Part shown: one piece after another, positions 1 through 7,129 of the stretch
How the letters are laid out: the number at the start of each line of letters is the position of its first letter
How positions within the stretch are numbered: the first letter of the stretch is position 1
Source of the DNA: Avimuribaculum sp964395975
GTDB taxonomy: Bacteria > Bacteroidota > Bacteroidia > Bacteroidales > Muribaculaceae
Length of the DNA stretch: 12,269 nucleotides
NCBI GenBank assembly: GCA_964395975.1
Contig: CAYNBZ010000058.1
Coordinates: forward strand, 1-12,269
Direction: 5' to 3'
Position numbers and translations under genes: made by a program
Notes under the pieces: model-generated
The model's input: the letters and a program-made list of their open reading frames with translations, nothing else
Databases searched by the model: none
What the model was told of the DNA's origin: nothing

Positions 1-590
1 TTTCCGTGACGGATGAAGACTACGGATGCCTCAGGGCGGGGCTTTACGACCTCGAAACCGGGGAGTTGACTGTGGAGCCGCTGGACGAAGAACGCTTCGC
101 GGATCCGTATAACATGGAGCATATGAGTACTTCCTCCGTTTCTGACGACGGGACGGTACTGTGCTACCTGGGCAATGATGCGAGCGAATACCGCCAGGCC
201 TACATCTGGTACCCCGGCGAGGAGAAGCCTGTGAAGATATCCGAAATATACCCGGAGCTGACGGACATGGCACGGTTTGACGAGACGGCAAGCGGCATTA
301 CGGGCATCAACACCCCGGTTGACATCACCCCCGACGGCAAGCGCATGATAGGCGTTGCGTATGACGCTGACGAAGAAACCCTGACAGTATCCATTGTTAC
401 CTACGTGATTGACTTCGACGGTGACGGTAGTGATGATGGCTCCTCCGGCATAAGCGGCGTGACGGTCGACGGTGACGATGTCGAGGTAGCGCGCTACACG
501 GTCGACGGCATTCGCATAGGCTCACCTGTGAAGGGTGTCAACATAGTGAAGAAGGCCGATGGCAGCACCGTCAAGGTGATTGTGAAGTAA
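1..590 (+). CDS. C-terminal part of a secreted beta-propeller-like protein with a sorting-type tail (partial)
   Basis: The reading frame is open to the left edge of the window, so only the last ~195 codons are present; the GTG at 6 is probably not the true start. The visible part has repeated 'S.DG' blade-like segments. One reads SVSDDGTVLCYLGND and is followed by AYIWYP; another reads DITPDGKRMIGVAYD. These resemble beta-propeller or HAF-type extracellular repeats. The last ~35 residues (VARYTVDGIRIGSPVKGVN, then IVK, a DG turn and KVIVK at the very end) fit the short C-terminal domain common on exported Bacteroidota proteins, related to type IX secretion/sorting tails. I infer an exported or surface protein; the substrate or ligand is unknown. 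GC is about 57-58% in the lines counted, well above the rest of the window. Two hairpins follow the TAA stop. Confidence 0.75.
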   Translation, partial: SVTDEDYGCLRAGLYDLETGELTVEPLDEERFADPYNMEHMSTSSVSDDGTVLCYLGNDASEYRQAYIWYPGEEKPVKISEIYPELTDMARFDETASGITGINTPVDITPDGKRMIGVAYDADEETLTVSIVTYVIDFDGDGSDDGSSGISGVTVDGDDVEVARYTVDGIRIGSPVKGVNIVKKADGSTVKVIVK

Positions 591-600
591 CCCCCGACAC

Positions 601-629
601 ACACGCAAGGCGTCTACTGCCTTGGGTGT
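601..629 (+). other. Hairpin just downstream of the first gene
   Basis: ACACGCAAGGC (601-611) pairs with GCCTTGGGTGT (619-629) with one mismatch across a 7-nt loop. It starts 10 nt after the stop codon. There is no T tract, so it is probably a 3'-end stabilising hairpin, or an accessory to the terminator that follows. Confidence 0.45.
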
Positions 630-643
630 ATCCGACACTGAAA

Positions 644-681
644 AAGTGGTTGTGCATTAGCGCGCAGCCACTTCTGTTTTT
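644..681 (+). terminator. Intrinsic terminator of the first gene
   Basis: AAGTGGTTGTGC (644-655) pairs with GCGCAGCCACTT (662-673). This gives a 12-bp stem with two G-U pairs and a 6-nt loop, followed by a T-rich run (TGTTTTT, 675-681). It lies 54 nt after the stop codon and is the clearest classical rho-independent terminator in the window. Confidence 0.8.
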
Positions 682-1075
682 CCTGTGTGTCATGTTTTAA
701 ATTCCATATTTAATTTGAAAAAAGCAAGACCAAAATAGATACTTCTGTTTTGATTTATCTATCTTAACCACCAAACAAACTACATTATCCTTCAAAGTAC
801 TCCAATGGGGCTCAAAATTAAAGTGGATAAACTATGTTATGTTTTTGTGAAAACAATGCGAGATTTGTGCAATCGTCAAAAGGTTACTAAATTTGCATAT
901 ATTATCGTGTTAATAAAGTGTCTAAAGAGAAACACATATTGGCATGATAAAGATTCGTAAAGTAATTACTACGGTTAGCATTATATCGGAACTAAATATG
1001 TGAATATGAAATAAAACGTGCCAGTAATGCTTTGGTGGATGATGATAGAATGTAGGTATTATAAAACCGTTTTAG
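682..1075. other. AT-rich intergenic spacer
   Basis: This stretch lies between the terminator of the first gene and the RNase H start. Apart from the promoter candidate at 864-895, I see no RNA gene, repeat or convincing coding sequence. A 19-codon ATG-initiated ORF (944-1003) lies in the predicted leader but has no supporting feature. If the promoter is right, about 170 nt (roughly 902-1075) would be untranslated leader. Confidence 0.5.
864..895 (+). promoter_or_regulatory. Bacteroidota-type promoter for the RNase H gene
   Basis: TTTG at 864-867, a 20-nt spacer and TAAATTTG at 888-895 match the Bacteroides primary sigma consensus (-33 TTTG, 19-21 nt, -7 TAnnTTTG) perfectly. Transcription would begin around 900-903. 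It is the only full match I found between the upstream terminator and the RNase H start. Confidence 0.65.
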
Positions 1076-1723
1076 ATGGGAAACAAGTATAAATGGTATG
1101 TGGTGTGGGTAGGCGACCAACCTGGCATATATGACTCATGGGAGGAGTGTAAGTTGCAAATAGAACGTTACCCAAATGCCCGTTACAAGAGTTTTAATAC
1201 ACGGGAAGAGGCCATATATGCTTTTCGAGGCAAACCATCGCAACAGATGGACTTGTTACGGAGCATAGCCAATGCCAACAACCGTCCCTTAATCAATTAC
1301 GAGGCTTTCCCTGAAATAATTACAAACAGCCTTGCCGTTGATGCAGCTTGTAGCGGCAATCCCGGCATAATGGAATATCGTGGTGTGTGGGTGGCCACAG
1401 GCGAAGAAATGTTTCGCAAGGGTCCCTTCCCACATGCCACAAACAATATCGGCGAGTTCCTTGCCATCGTGCATGGACTTGCAATGTTAAATCAGCGGGG
1501 GTGTCCCGACATCCCCATTTACAGCGACAGTCGTACAGCACAAGTATGGGTACGCCAACGGCATTGTAATACCACACTAAAGCGCGACGAGCAAAATACC
1601 ACTCTGTTTGATATTGTGGCACGTGCCGAAAATTGGCTTAAACAAAAAACTTACACTAACCGCATCATTAAATGGAATACTGAATTGTGGGGAGAGATTC
1701 CTGCCGACTTCGGTCGAAAATGA
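1076..1723 (+). CDS. rnhA: Ribonuclease H1 with N-terminal viroplasmin/hybrid-binding domain
   Basis: Type 1 RNase H, which degrades the RNA strand of RNA:DNA hybrids (R-loops, replication primers) in the cytoplasm. The 215-aa protein has two domains. Residues 6-50 form the hybrid-binding/caulimovirus viroplasmin fold, with KWYVVWVGDQPGIYDSW, a following Cys, and YKSF. Residues ~85-215 form the RNase H domain. The metal-binding set is visible: D89 in VDAACSGNPG, E127 in NNIGEFLAIVHGL, D151 in IYSDS and D211 in the terminal GEIPADFGRK. Length and ending agree with the Bacteroidota family. The ATG is preceded directly by an in-frame TAG, so no earlier start is possible. It has its own promoter candidate and is followed after 27 nt by a small membrane-protein gene, possibly co-transcribed. 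The symbol is assigned by family; rnhA is the usual name for this class. Confidence 0.93.
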   Translation: MGNKYKWYVVWVGDQPGIYDSWEECKLQIERYPNARYKSFNTREEAIYAFRGKPSQQMDLLRSIANANNRPLINYEAFPEIITNSLAVDAACSGNPGIMEYRGVWVATGEEMFRKGPFPHATNNIGEFLAIVHGLAMLNQRGCPDIPIYSDSRTAQVWVRQRHCNTTLKRDEQNTTLFDIVARAENWLKQKTYTNRIIKWNTELWGEIPADFGRK

Positions 1724-1750
1724 GAAAAATAATCAGACCATTTGTTCACA

Positions 1751-2209
1751 ATGGAGAACAAGAATATTTTCATGCCGATCAGTGAATATGTAACTATCCA
1801 TAGCAGTCATCAAGGAGAGGTTACTGACTTGGTTCTACGTCGATTGCCCGATGCCATAGCCCTGTGGCGCAGCCGCCAATCGGCATGGCATGGCCAGCTT
1901 TTGATGGAAATGATCACCGTCGATGCATCTACCGGTATCCCCATTGTCACCACTACAAACAACGGACAACCCATAGATGATGCCGACGATGTAAAAGCTT
2001 ACGGGGAAATTGCTTCACAACTGCTCTCAACGCTACATTATTCCAACCGTCGTGTCACGCAACTTATCGAAGATTGTCGCAACGGCCACTTCAAGACCAT
2101 AGGAGATGTGATGCTTGCCGTTGAGCGAAATAAGTCCAATGCCATATACATACCCTTGATAATGATAATCGTCATCCTCGTTGCCTTGCTTGCATGGCTT
2201 AATGCTTAG
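1751..2209 (+). CDS. Hypothetical tail-anchored membrane protein
   Basis: I do not recognise this family. From the ATG at 1751 it is 152 aa. Residues 1-130 are soluble and of mixed composition, with no catalytic motif I can name. Residues ~131-150 (AIYIPLIMIIVILVALLAWL) form a single strongly hydrophobic helix ending two residues before the C-terminus. That is the architecture of a C-tail-anchored inner-membrane protein facing the cytoplasm. An alternative TTG start at 1742 would add three residues; ATG is preferred. It begins 27 nt after rnhA, with no terminator between, so co-transcription is likely. The function may be linked to the neighbour only by position. A 10-bp hairpin follows the stop codon. 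Confidence 0.7.
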   Translation: MENKNIFMPISEYVTIHSSHQGEVTDLVLRRLPDAIALWRSRQSAWHGQLLMEMITVDASTGIPIVTTTNNGQPIDDADDVKAYGEIASQLLSTLHYSNRRVTQLIEDCRNGHFKTIGDVMLAVERNKSNAIYIPLIMIIVILVALLAWLNA

Positions 2210-2235
2210 TATAAACTTAGGCAGCGCAAAAATTT

Positions 2236-2259
2236 TTGATATTTTACGCAAAATATCAA
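2236..2259. terminator. Hairpin between convergent genes, probable bidirectional terminator
   Basis: TTGATATTTT (2236-2245) pairs perfectly with AAAATATCAA (2250-2259) around a 4-nt loop (ACGC). It sits between the stop of the membrane-protein gene (2209) and the mutS stop (2308). Read on the minus strand the stem is followed by AAATTTTTG, which gives a short U run, so it suits mutS better. On the plus strand there is no T tract. Confidence 0.6.
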
Positions 2260-2307
2260 GCCTTCACTTGTGAATCAAAATTATCAGGCACAATAAATGG
2301 GCAATGT

Positions 2308-4920
2308 TCAATCGCGCCCCGTAATTATTTTCTTGATGTCATTAAGTTTGTTAAGAGCCTGCATAGGGGTAAGATTGTCAATATCAACGTTAAGTATTTC
2401 ATCGCGCACTTGGCATAAAACAGGGTCATCGAGTTGGAAAAAAGACAATTGCATACCACCAACCGCCGGAGCATCTTTTATATTCAATGGCTTTTTTTCT
2501 CCACGATTATTCTCCTCAAGCTGTTTAAGCACCTCATTGGCACGCTCCACAATCGACAACGGCATACCCGCTAACTTGGCCACATGGATACCAAAACTAT
2601 GTTCACTGCCACCACTCACAAGTTTGCGAACAAACACCACCTTGCCGTCGATTTCTTTAACCGACACATTGTAATTGGCAATACGCTTGTAGGTCTTTGC
2701 CATCTCATTAAGTTCGTGATAGTGTGTGGCAAAAAGTGTCTTTGGATGAGCCTTCGCATTCTCATGTAAGTACTCCACTATCGACCATGCTATCGAAATT
2801 CCATCATAGGTGCTTGTTCCGCGCCCGAGTTCATCGAAAAGTATTAAGCTGCGTTCACTGATGTTATTCAATATCGATGCCGCCTCTGTCATTTCCACCA
2901 TGAAAGTCGATTCTCCAAGCGATATATTGTCGCTTGCTCCTACCCGAGTGAATATCTTATCGACAATGCCAATGCGGGCATTGTCAGCCGGTACGAAACA
3001 CCCCATTTGCGCCATAAGCACAATCAAAGCCGTCTGCCGCAACAAAGCCGACTTTCCCGCCATGTTGGGTCCGGTAATCATGATTATCTGCTTGTCGTCA
3101 TTACTCAATCTGATGCTGTTTGATACATACTTTTCACCCACTGGCAACTGACGTTCTATTACAGGGTGTCGTCCCTCGGTGATGTCGATGTCGAGCGAGT
3201 CGTCAAGTTGCGGACGTGTATAATGATAATTGGCTGCAATCTTAGTGAACGCGAGCAAACAGTCTAGGCGAGCAATGAGGCTCGAATCTACCTGAATAGC
3301 AGGGATATAATCAGCTACGGCAGTCACCAATTCATTAAACAACCTTGTTTCTATAGAAATAATTTTCTCCTCAGCCCCGAGTATTTTTTCTTCGTATTCC
3401 TTCAACTCCTGAGTGACATAGCGCTCGGCACTAACAAGCGTCTGCTTACGCACCCATTCTAGTGGAACCTTGTCTTTATGTGTATTACGCACTTCAATGT
3501 AATAACCAAATACATTGTTGTAACTTATTTTAAGGCTCGGAATTCCGGTTCGCTCGCTCTCGACCTGTTGCAATTTCATCAGATAGTCCTTGCTCGAATA
3601 AGATATTTCACGCAATTCGTCGAGTTCGGCATCAACGCCCGGGCATATTACATTACCGCGATTGACTATGTTTGAGGCATCGGGATTTATTTCATGTTCA
3701 ATACGGTCGCGGATAATCTTGCAAGCATTCAATTGTTCACCGATGTGGCGTAACACGTCATTATCAGCAGTTGTGCAAAGTTCTTTTACCGGCTCAATTG
3801 CTGTAAGGGCATTCTTCAGTTGCACCAATTCACGTGGAGTGATACGACAAACGGCAACTTTCGAAACGAGCCGCTCAATATCACCTATCATCTCCAACTG
3901 ACGCTTTAGCAAATCGCGCGCACTTGTGTCTCTAAAGAAGTATTCCACCACATCAAGTCTGTTGTTGATTTGCCGCACGTCTTTAAGCGGAAATACAATC
4001 CATCGGCGCAGCATTCTCGCCCCCATCGGGGTAAGAGTTCCATCGATGACCGACAACAGGCTCTTCCCATCTTCGCACATCGAACCGACGAGTTCGAGAT
4101 TACGTATGGTAAATTTGTCAAGCCTAACATAACGTTCCTCTTCTATTCTCGATAACGTAGTTATATGGCTCACATGGGTATGCTGCGTAATGTCTAAGTA
4201 GCAAAGTACAGCTCCCGAAGCAACTATCGCACTATGCATGGTATCGATGCCAAAGCCTTTCAAGTTTTTAGTTTCAAAATGCTTCAACAGTCGATCGGTA
4301 GCCGCTTCTTCGGTAAAAATCCATTCATCAAGGTCAAATGTCAGATACTTAGATGAAAACGTTTCGGCAAACCGCTTGCGGTTGCTACGCTCCACAATCA
4401 CTTCTTTCGGGGAGAAATTTCCAAGTAACTTGTCGATATAGTCGGTTGTACCCTCAGCCGTAAGAAATTCTCCGGTACTTATATCGAGAAAAGCCACACC
4501 ACAGGTACGTTTGCCAAAATGCACGGCAGCAAGGAAATTATTTTCCCTGTTATTGAGTATATTGTCATTTATCGATACACCCGGTGTCACAAGCTCGGTA
4601 ATTCCGCGCTTCACAAGTTTCTTAGTAAGCTTGGGATCTTCTAGTTGCTCACATATGGCCACGCGTTTACCGGCTCTTACAAGTTTTGGTAAATAAGTAT
4701 CTAAAGCATGGTGGGGAAATCCGGCCAATTCTACATATTGCGCAGCTCCATTGGCACGGCGTGTAAGCGTGATGCCAAGTATTTCGGAGCTTGCAATAGC
4801 ATCGTCCGAAAAAGTTTCATAAAAATCGCCAACTCGAAACAACAATATTGCATCGGGATGCTTTTTCTTCATCTCGAAATATTGTTTCATTAACGGGGTT
4901 TCTACAATCTCTTTCGCCAC
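2308..4920 (-). CDS. mutS: DNA mismatch repair ATPase MutS
   Basis: Recognises base mismatches and small loops in newly replicated DNA and recruits MutL. The 870-aa length fits full-length MutS (E. coli 853). The mismatch-reading Phe-x-Glu motif is F33-Y-E35 in LLFRVGDFYETF. The connector, lever and clamp domains occupy roughly residues 120-560. The ATPase domain has Walker A GPNMAGKS (617-624), Walker B LILFDELGRGTS with D696 and E697, and the ATHYHEL switch histidine region. Near the C-terminus QLSFF (824-828) resembles a beta-clamp-binding motif, followed by a helical tail with LTPMQALNKLNDIKK, as in the dimer/tetramer region. The start is GTG; an in-frame TAG six bases upstream rules out extension, and the next ATG (codon 11) would cut into the conserved VETPLMKQY segment. 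It is divergent from rimP and convergent with the rnhA pair. Confidence 0.98.
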   Translation of the reverse strand: MAKEIVETPLMKQYFEMKKKHPDAILLFRVGDFYETFSDDAIASSEILGITLTRRANGAAQYVELAGFPHHALDTYLPKLVRAGKRVAICEQLEDPKLTKKLVKRGITELVTPGVSINDNILNNRENNFLAAVHFGKRTCGVAFLDISTGEFLTAEGTTDYIDKLLGNFSPKEVIVERSNRKRFAETFSSKYLTFDLDEWIFTEEAATDRLLKHFETKNLKGFGIDTMHSAIVASGAVLCYLDITQHTHVSHITTLSRIEEERYVRLDKFTIRNLELVGSMCEDGKSLLSVIDGTLTPMGARMLRRWIVFPLKDVRQINNRLDVVEYFFRDTSARDLLKRQLEMIGDIERLVSKVAVCRITPRELVQLKNALTAIEPVKELCTTADNDVLRHIGEQLNACKIIRDRIEHEINPDASNIVNRGNVICPGVDAELDELREISYSSKDYLMKLQQVESERTGIPSLKISYNNVFGYYIEVRNTHKDKVPLEWVRKQTLVSAERYVTQELKEYEEKILGAEEKIISIETRLFNELVTAVADYIPAIQVDSSLIARLDCLLAFTKIAANYHYTRPQLDDSLDIDITEGRHPVIERQLPVGEKYVSNSIRLSNDDKQIIMITGPNMAGKSALLRQTALIVLMAQMGCFVPADNARIGIVDKIFTRVGASDNISLGESTFMVEMTEAASILNNISERSLILFDELGRGTSTYDGISIAWSIVEYLHENAKAHPKTLFATHYHELNEMAKTYKRIANYNVSVKEIDGKVVFVRKLVSGGSEHSFGIHVAKLAGMPLSIVERANEVLKQLEENNRGEKKPLNIKDAPAVGGMQLSFFQLDDPVLCQVRDEILNVDIDNLTPMQALNKLNDIKKIITGRD

Positions 4921-4941
4921 AATCTACGCTTTATAGCTCCC

Positions 4942-4957
4942 CAAAATTACAAAATTA
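4942..4957 (-). promoter_or_regulatory. Tandem -7 elements, candidate mutS promoter
   Basis: On the minus strand the sequence TAATTTTG occurs twice back to back (4950-4957 and 4942-4949), each matching TAnnTTTG. A good -33 TTTG at 19-21 nt is not evident for either copy. Transcription would start about 10-25 nt before the mutS GTG, giving a very short leader. These are the only -7 matches on this strand in the divergent region. Confidence 0.45.
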
Positions 4958-5161
4958 TACCTATTTGCGAAAATTTTAATCCCAATCGTCAACAGGCATG
5001 AAATCCTGATTGCACACATTTATTTACAACTAACAGAATAACCAAGACTTACGGCAAACAGCACTTTTAAAATTATTTAAATAGTACGAGTGATAAAAAT
5101 AGCTAAATTATTATAAATAAACATATATCAAAGACCGATTTACAGCCTATAGTTATGAAAT
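4958..5161. other. AT-rich part of the mutS/rimP divergent intergenic region
   Basis: Very AT-rich sequence between the mutS and rimP promoter candidates. I see no coding sequence, RNA gene or strong inverted repeat here. Such A/T tracts could act as upstream promoter elements, but nothing specific can be shown. Confidence 0.4.
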
Positions 5162-5193
5162 GTTGCACATTCGCCAATAAATAAGTATATTTG
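5162..5193 (+). promoter_or_regulatory. Promoter of the rimP-nusA-infB operon
   Basis: GTTG (5162-5165, one mismatch to TTTG), a spacer of exactly 20 nt and TATATTTG (5186-5193, a full match to TAnnTTTG, followed by C) fit the Bacteroidota primary promoter. The predicted start is near 5198-5202, leaving a ~70-nt leader before the rimP ATG. Confidence 0.65.
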
Positions 5194-5200
5194 CAAACGG

Positions 5201-5245
5201 AAATCAATAAGATTTTGGGAGGGGGCAGGCGGCTCCCTTTTTTTT
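5201..5245 (+). promoter_or_regulatory. Terminator-like leader (putative attenuator) of the rimP operon
   Basis: Two consecutive hairpins sit immediately after the predicted transcription start. The first is AAATC (5201-5205) with GATTT (5211-5215) around AATAA. The second is GGGAG (5217-5221) with CTCCC (5233-5237) around an 11-nt G-rich loop, followed at once by eight T residues (5238-5245). The second has the form of an intrinsic terminator, yet it lies between the operon promoter and rimP. The upstream neighbour mutS runs the other way, so no incoming plus-strand gene would need it. I infer transcription attenuation or a short leader RNA. Gammaproteobacteria have an unrelated described rimP leader with a terminator at the same place. 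The stem is only 5 bp, so efficiency is uncertain. Confidence 0.5.
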
Positions 5246-5269
5246 AATTTAAGTATAGTTTTATACCAA

Positions 5270-5734
5270 ATGATAGACAAGACAGCCTTGGAAAAAGTGA
5301 TTGTCGGTGCAATGGCAGGCAGCGACATGTTCCTTGTTTCTACCGACGTATCGACTGACAACCGCATTGTGGTGGAAATCGAAAAGCATCACGGCAGTAT
5401 CACCATCGATGATTGTGTGACAATAAACAATGCCATAGAAGCTAACTTCGACCGTGATGTGGAGGATTACGAACTTGAAGTTGGGTCAGCGGGTCTGACA
5501 TCACCTTTTAAAGTTCGCGCACAATACGACAAAAACATAGGCAACATGGTAGAAGTGCTGACAAAAGATGGTCGTAAGTTACGTGGCACACTTAAAAATG
5601 CCAACGACGACTGTTTCACCATTATCATATCCAAAAAAGTGAAACCCGAAGGAGCCAAACGCCCTATCATGATGGAAGAAGACGAAATACTTGAATATAG
5701 TGGAATAAAATACATAAAAAACATAATAGACTAA
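5270..5734 (+). CDS. rimP: Ribosome maturation factor RimP
   Basis: Cytoplasmic assembly factor that binds the nascent 30S subunit and promotes its maturation. The 154-aa protein has the expected two parts. The N-terminal alpha/beta domain (residues ~1-80) ends in the family signature LEVGSAGLTSPFK, where many bacteria have SSPGLDRPL; the GSAGLTSP form is what I recall for Bacteroidales. The C-terminal SH3-like barrel (~85-154) contains GNMVEVLTKDGRKLRGTLKN and ends near EYSGIKYIKNIID. The ATG at 5270 is the first in the leader after the hairpin/T8 element. nusA starts 6 nt after the stop, so the two are surely co-transcribed. Confidence 0.95.
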   Translation: MIDKTALEKVIVGAMAGSDMFLVSTDVSTDNRIVVEIEKHHGSITIDDCVTINNAIEANFDRDVEDYELEVGSAGLTSPFKVRAQYDKNIGNMVEVLTKDGRKLRGTLKNANDDCFTIIISKKVKPEGAKRPIMMEEDEILEYSGIKYIKNIID

Positions 5735-5740
5735 CGAAAC

Positions 5741-7003
5741 ATGGCAAAGAAAGAGGATTCAATCGACATGGTGGATCGCTTCTCGGAGTTCAAAGAACTG
5801 AGGAACATCGACAAGACCACAATGATTAGCGTCTTAGAAGAATCATTCCGTAGCGTCATCGCCAAGATGTTTGGCAGTGACGAAAACTTCGATGTAATCA
5901 TGAATCCCGACAAAGGTGACTGCGAAATCTACCAAAACCTCGAAATAGTTCCCGATGGGAAAGTCGAAAACCCTGCTCGGCAAATAAGCCTGACCGATGC
6001 CCGCAATGATGCCGACAATCCCGATCCCGACTGTGAGGTGGGAGAAGAACACACAAAGAAAATAGACTTTGCCAAATTCGGTCGCCGCGCAATCCTCAAT
6101 CTGCGCCAAACACTTGCCAGCAAGATTCTCGACTTGCAGAAAGATGCCATATATACCAAGTTTAAGGAAATGGAAGGCGAGTTGATCACAGGAGAAGTTT
6201 ATCAATTATGGAAAAAGGAGATTTTGTTGCTTGACGATGACAAGAACGAACTCCTGTTGCCAAAAGACCAACAAATACCTACCGACTTCTATCGCAAAGG
6301 CGATACCGTAAAAGCCGTAATTCATAATGTTGACAATAAAAACAACAATCCCAAAATCATAGTATCGCGCACAAGCGACACTTTCTTGCGCCGCCTGTTC
6401 GAACTCGAAGTGCCGGAAATACACGATGGCCTAATATTGATTCGTGCCGTGGCTCGCATCCCGGGAGAACGCGCAAAGATTGCTGTCGAGTCGTATGACG
6501 ACCGCATCGATCCCGTAGGAGCTTGTGTAGGAGTAAAAGGTGCACGCATACATGGGATAGTGCGTGAATTGCGCAACGAGAACATCGATGTAATCAATTA
6601 CACGAGTAATCCATCTCTCTTCATACAACGTGCGTTAAGTCCTGCCAAGATTTTGTCGATACGCATAGACGAAGAAAACAAACATGCCGAAGTGTTCCTG
6701 AAACCCGAAGAGGTGTCACTTGCCATCGGTAAAGGCGGTCTGAACATACGCCTCGCAACAATGCTCACGGGATATGAAATAGACGTTTACCGCGACCTTG
6801 AAGATAACGAAGAAGACATTTATCTCGACGAATTCAAAGATGAAATCGACTCGTGGGTAATTGATGCACTCAAAGACATGGGTTGCGCAACAGCCAAAGC
6901 CGTGCTTAATACACCGCGTGAAGAACTCATCGAAAAAGCCGACCTTGAAGAAGACACCGTTGACAATGTAATCAAGGTGTTAAAGGCAGAATTTGAAAAT
7001 TGA
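5741..7003 (+). CDS. nusA: Transcription termination/antitermination factor NusA
   Basis: RNA polymerase-binding elongation factor that controls pausing, intrinsic termination and antitermination. The 420-aa order is as expected: N-terminal RNAP-binding domain (~1-135), S1 domain (~145-210), KH1 (~240-300, GVKG at 264-267) and KH2 (~305-352, GKGG at 330-333). An acidic linker then leads to a single C-terminal helix-hairpin-helix repeat (~368-418, including WVIDALKDMGCATAKAVL). The two acidic repeats of E. coli are represented by only one here, which agrees with the shorter length (E. coli 495). An acidic insert lies at ~90-108. It follows rimP by 6 nt and is separated from infB by 126 nt. If the rimP leader is an attenuator, NusA is a natural candidate for autoregulation through it (inference). 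Confidence 0.97.
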   Translation: MAKKEDSIDMVDRFSEFKELRNIDKTTMISVLEESFRSVIAKMFGSDENFDVIMNPDKGDCEIYQNLEIVPDGKVENPARQISLTDARNDADNPDPDCEVGEEHTKKIDFAKFGRRAILNLRQTLASKILDLQKDAIYTKFKEMEGELITGEVYQLWKKEILLLDDDKNELLLPKDQQIPTDFYRKGDTVKAVIHNVDNKNNNPKIIVSRTSDTFLRRLFELEVPEIHDGLILIRAVARIPGERAKIAVESYDDRIDPVGACVGVKGARIHGIVRELRNENIDVINYTSNPSLFIQRALSPAKILSIRIDEENKHAEVFLKPEEVSLAIGKGGLNIRLATMLTGYEIDVYRDLEDNEEDIYLDEFKDEIDSWVIDALKDMGCATAKAVLNTPREELIEKADLEEDTVDNVIKVLKAEFEN

Positions 7004-7030
7004 TTTGTTGCTCCTGTGGCTGAGGTAAAA

Positions 7031-7055
7031 GGTGGGAATGCACTTTCAAACCACC
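7031..7055 (+). other. Possible hairpin in the nusA-infB gap
   Basis: GGTGGGAA (7031-7038) can pair with TTC (7045-7047) and CCACC (7051-7055), with AAA bulged and a 6-nt loop. There is no T tract after it. The rest of the 126-nt gap (7004-7129) contains no convincing promoter or gene. It may be an RNA processing or stability element, or simply chance. Confidence 0.3.
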
Positions 7056-7129
7056 AACCAATGTCTGCCACACTCATGATTGTGACATAATTAGCACTTC
7101 AACAGTATAATAAGTTTTTATAATCGTAT

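Noticed and set aside
944..1003. 19-codon ORF in the rnhA leader as a leader peptide
   Set aside because: It has no attenuator stem, no runs of one codon and no other support. Mentioned only as a possibility.
1742..1750. TTG start for the tail-anchored protein
   Set aside because: An ATG three codons later is a more likely start, and nothing conserved lies between them.
4981..5018. Interrupted inverted repeat (CAAT...CAGG / CCTG...ATTG) upstream of mutS
   Set aside because: The arms are only 4+4 bp with a 6-nt one-sided bulge, which is easily found by chance in this region.
7004..7090. Possible stop-codon read-through extension of NusA
   Set aside because: 28 open codons before the next stop are expected often by chance, and NusA already ends at the normal family position after its helix-hairpin-helix repeat.
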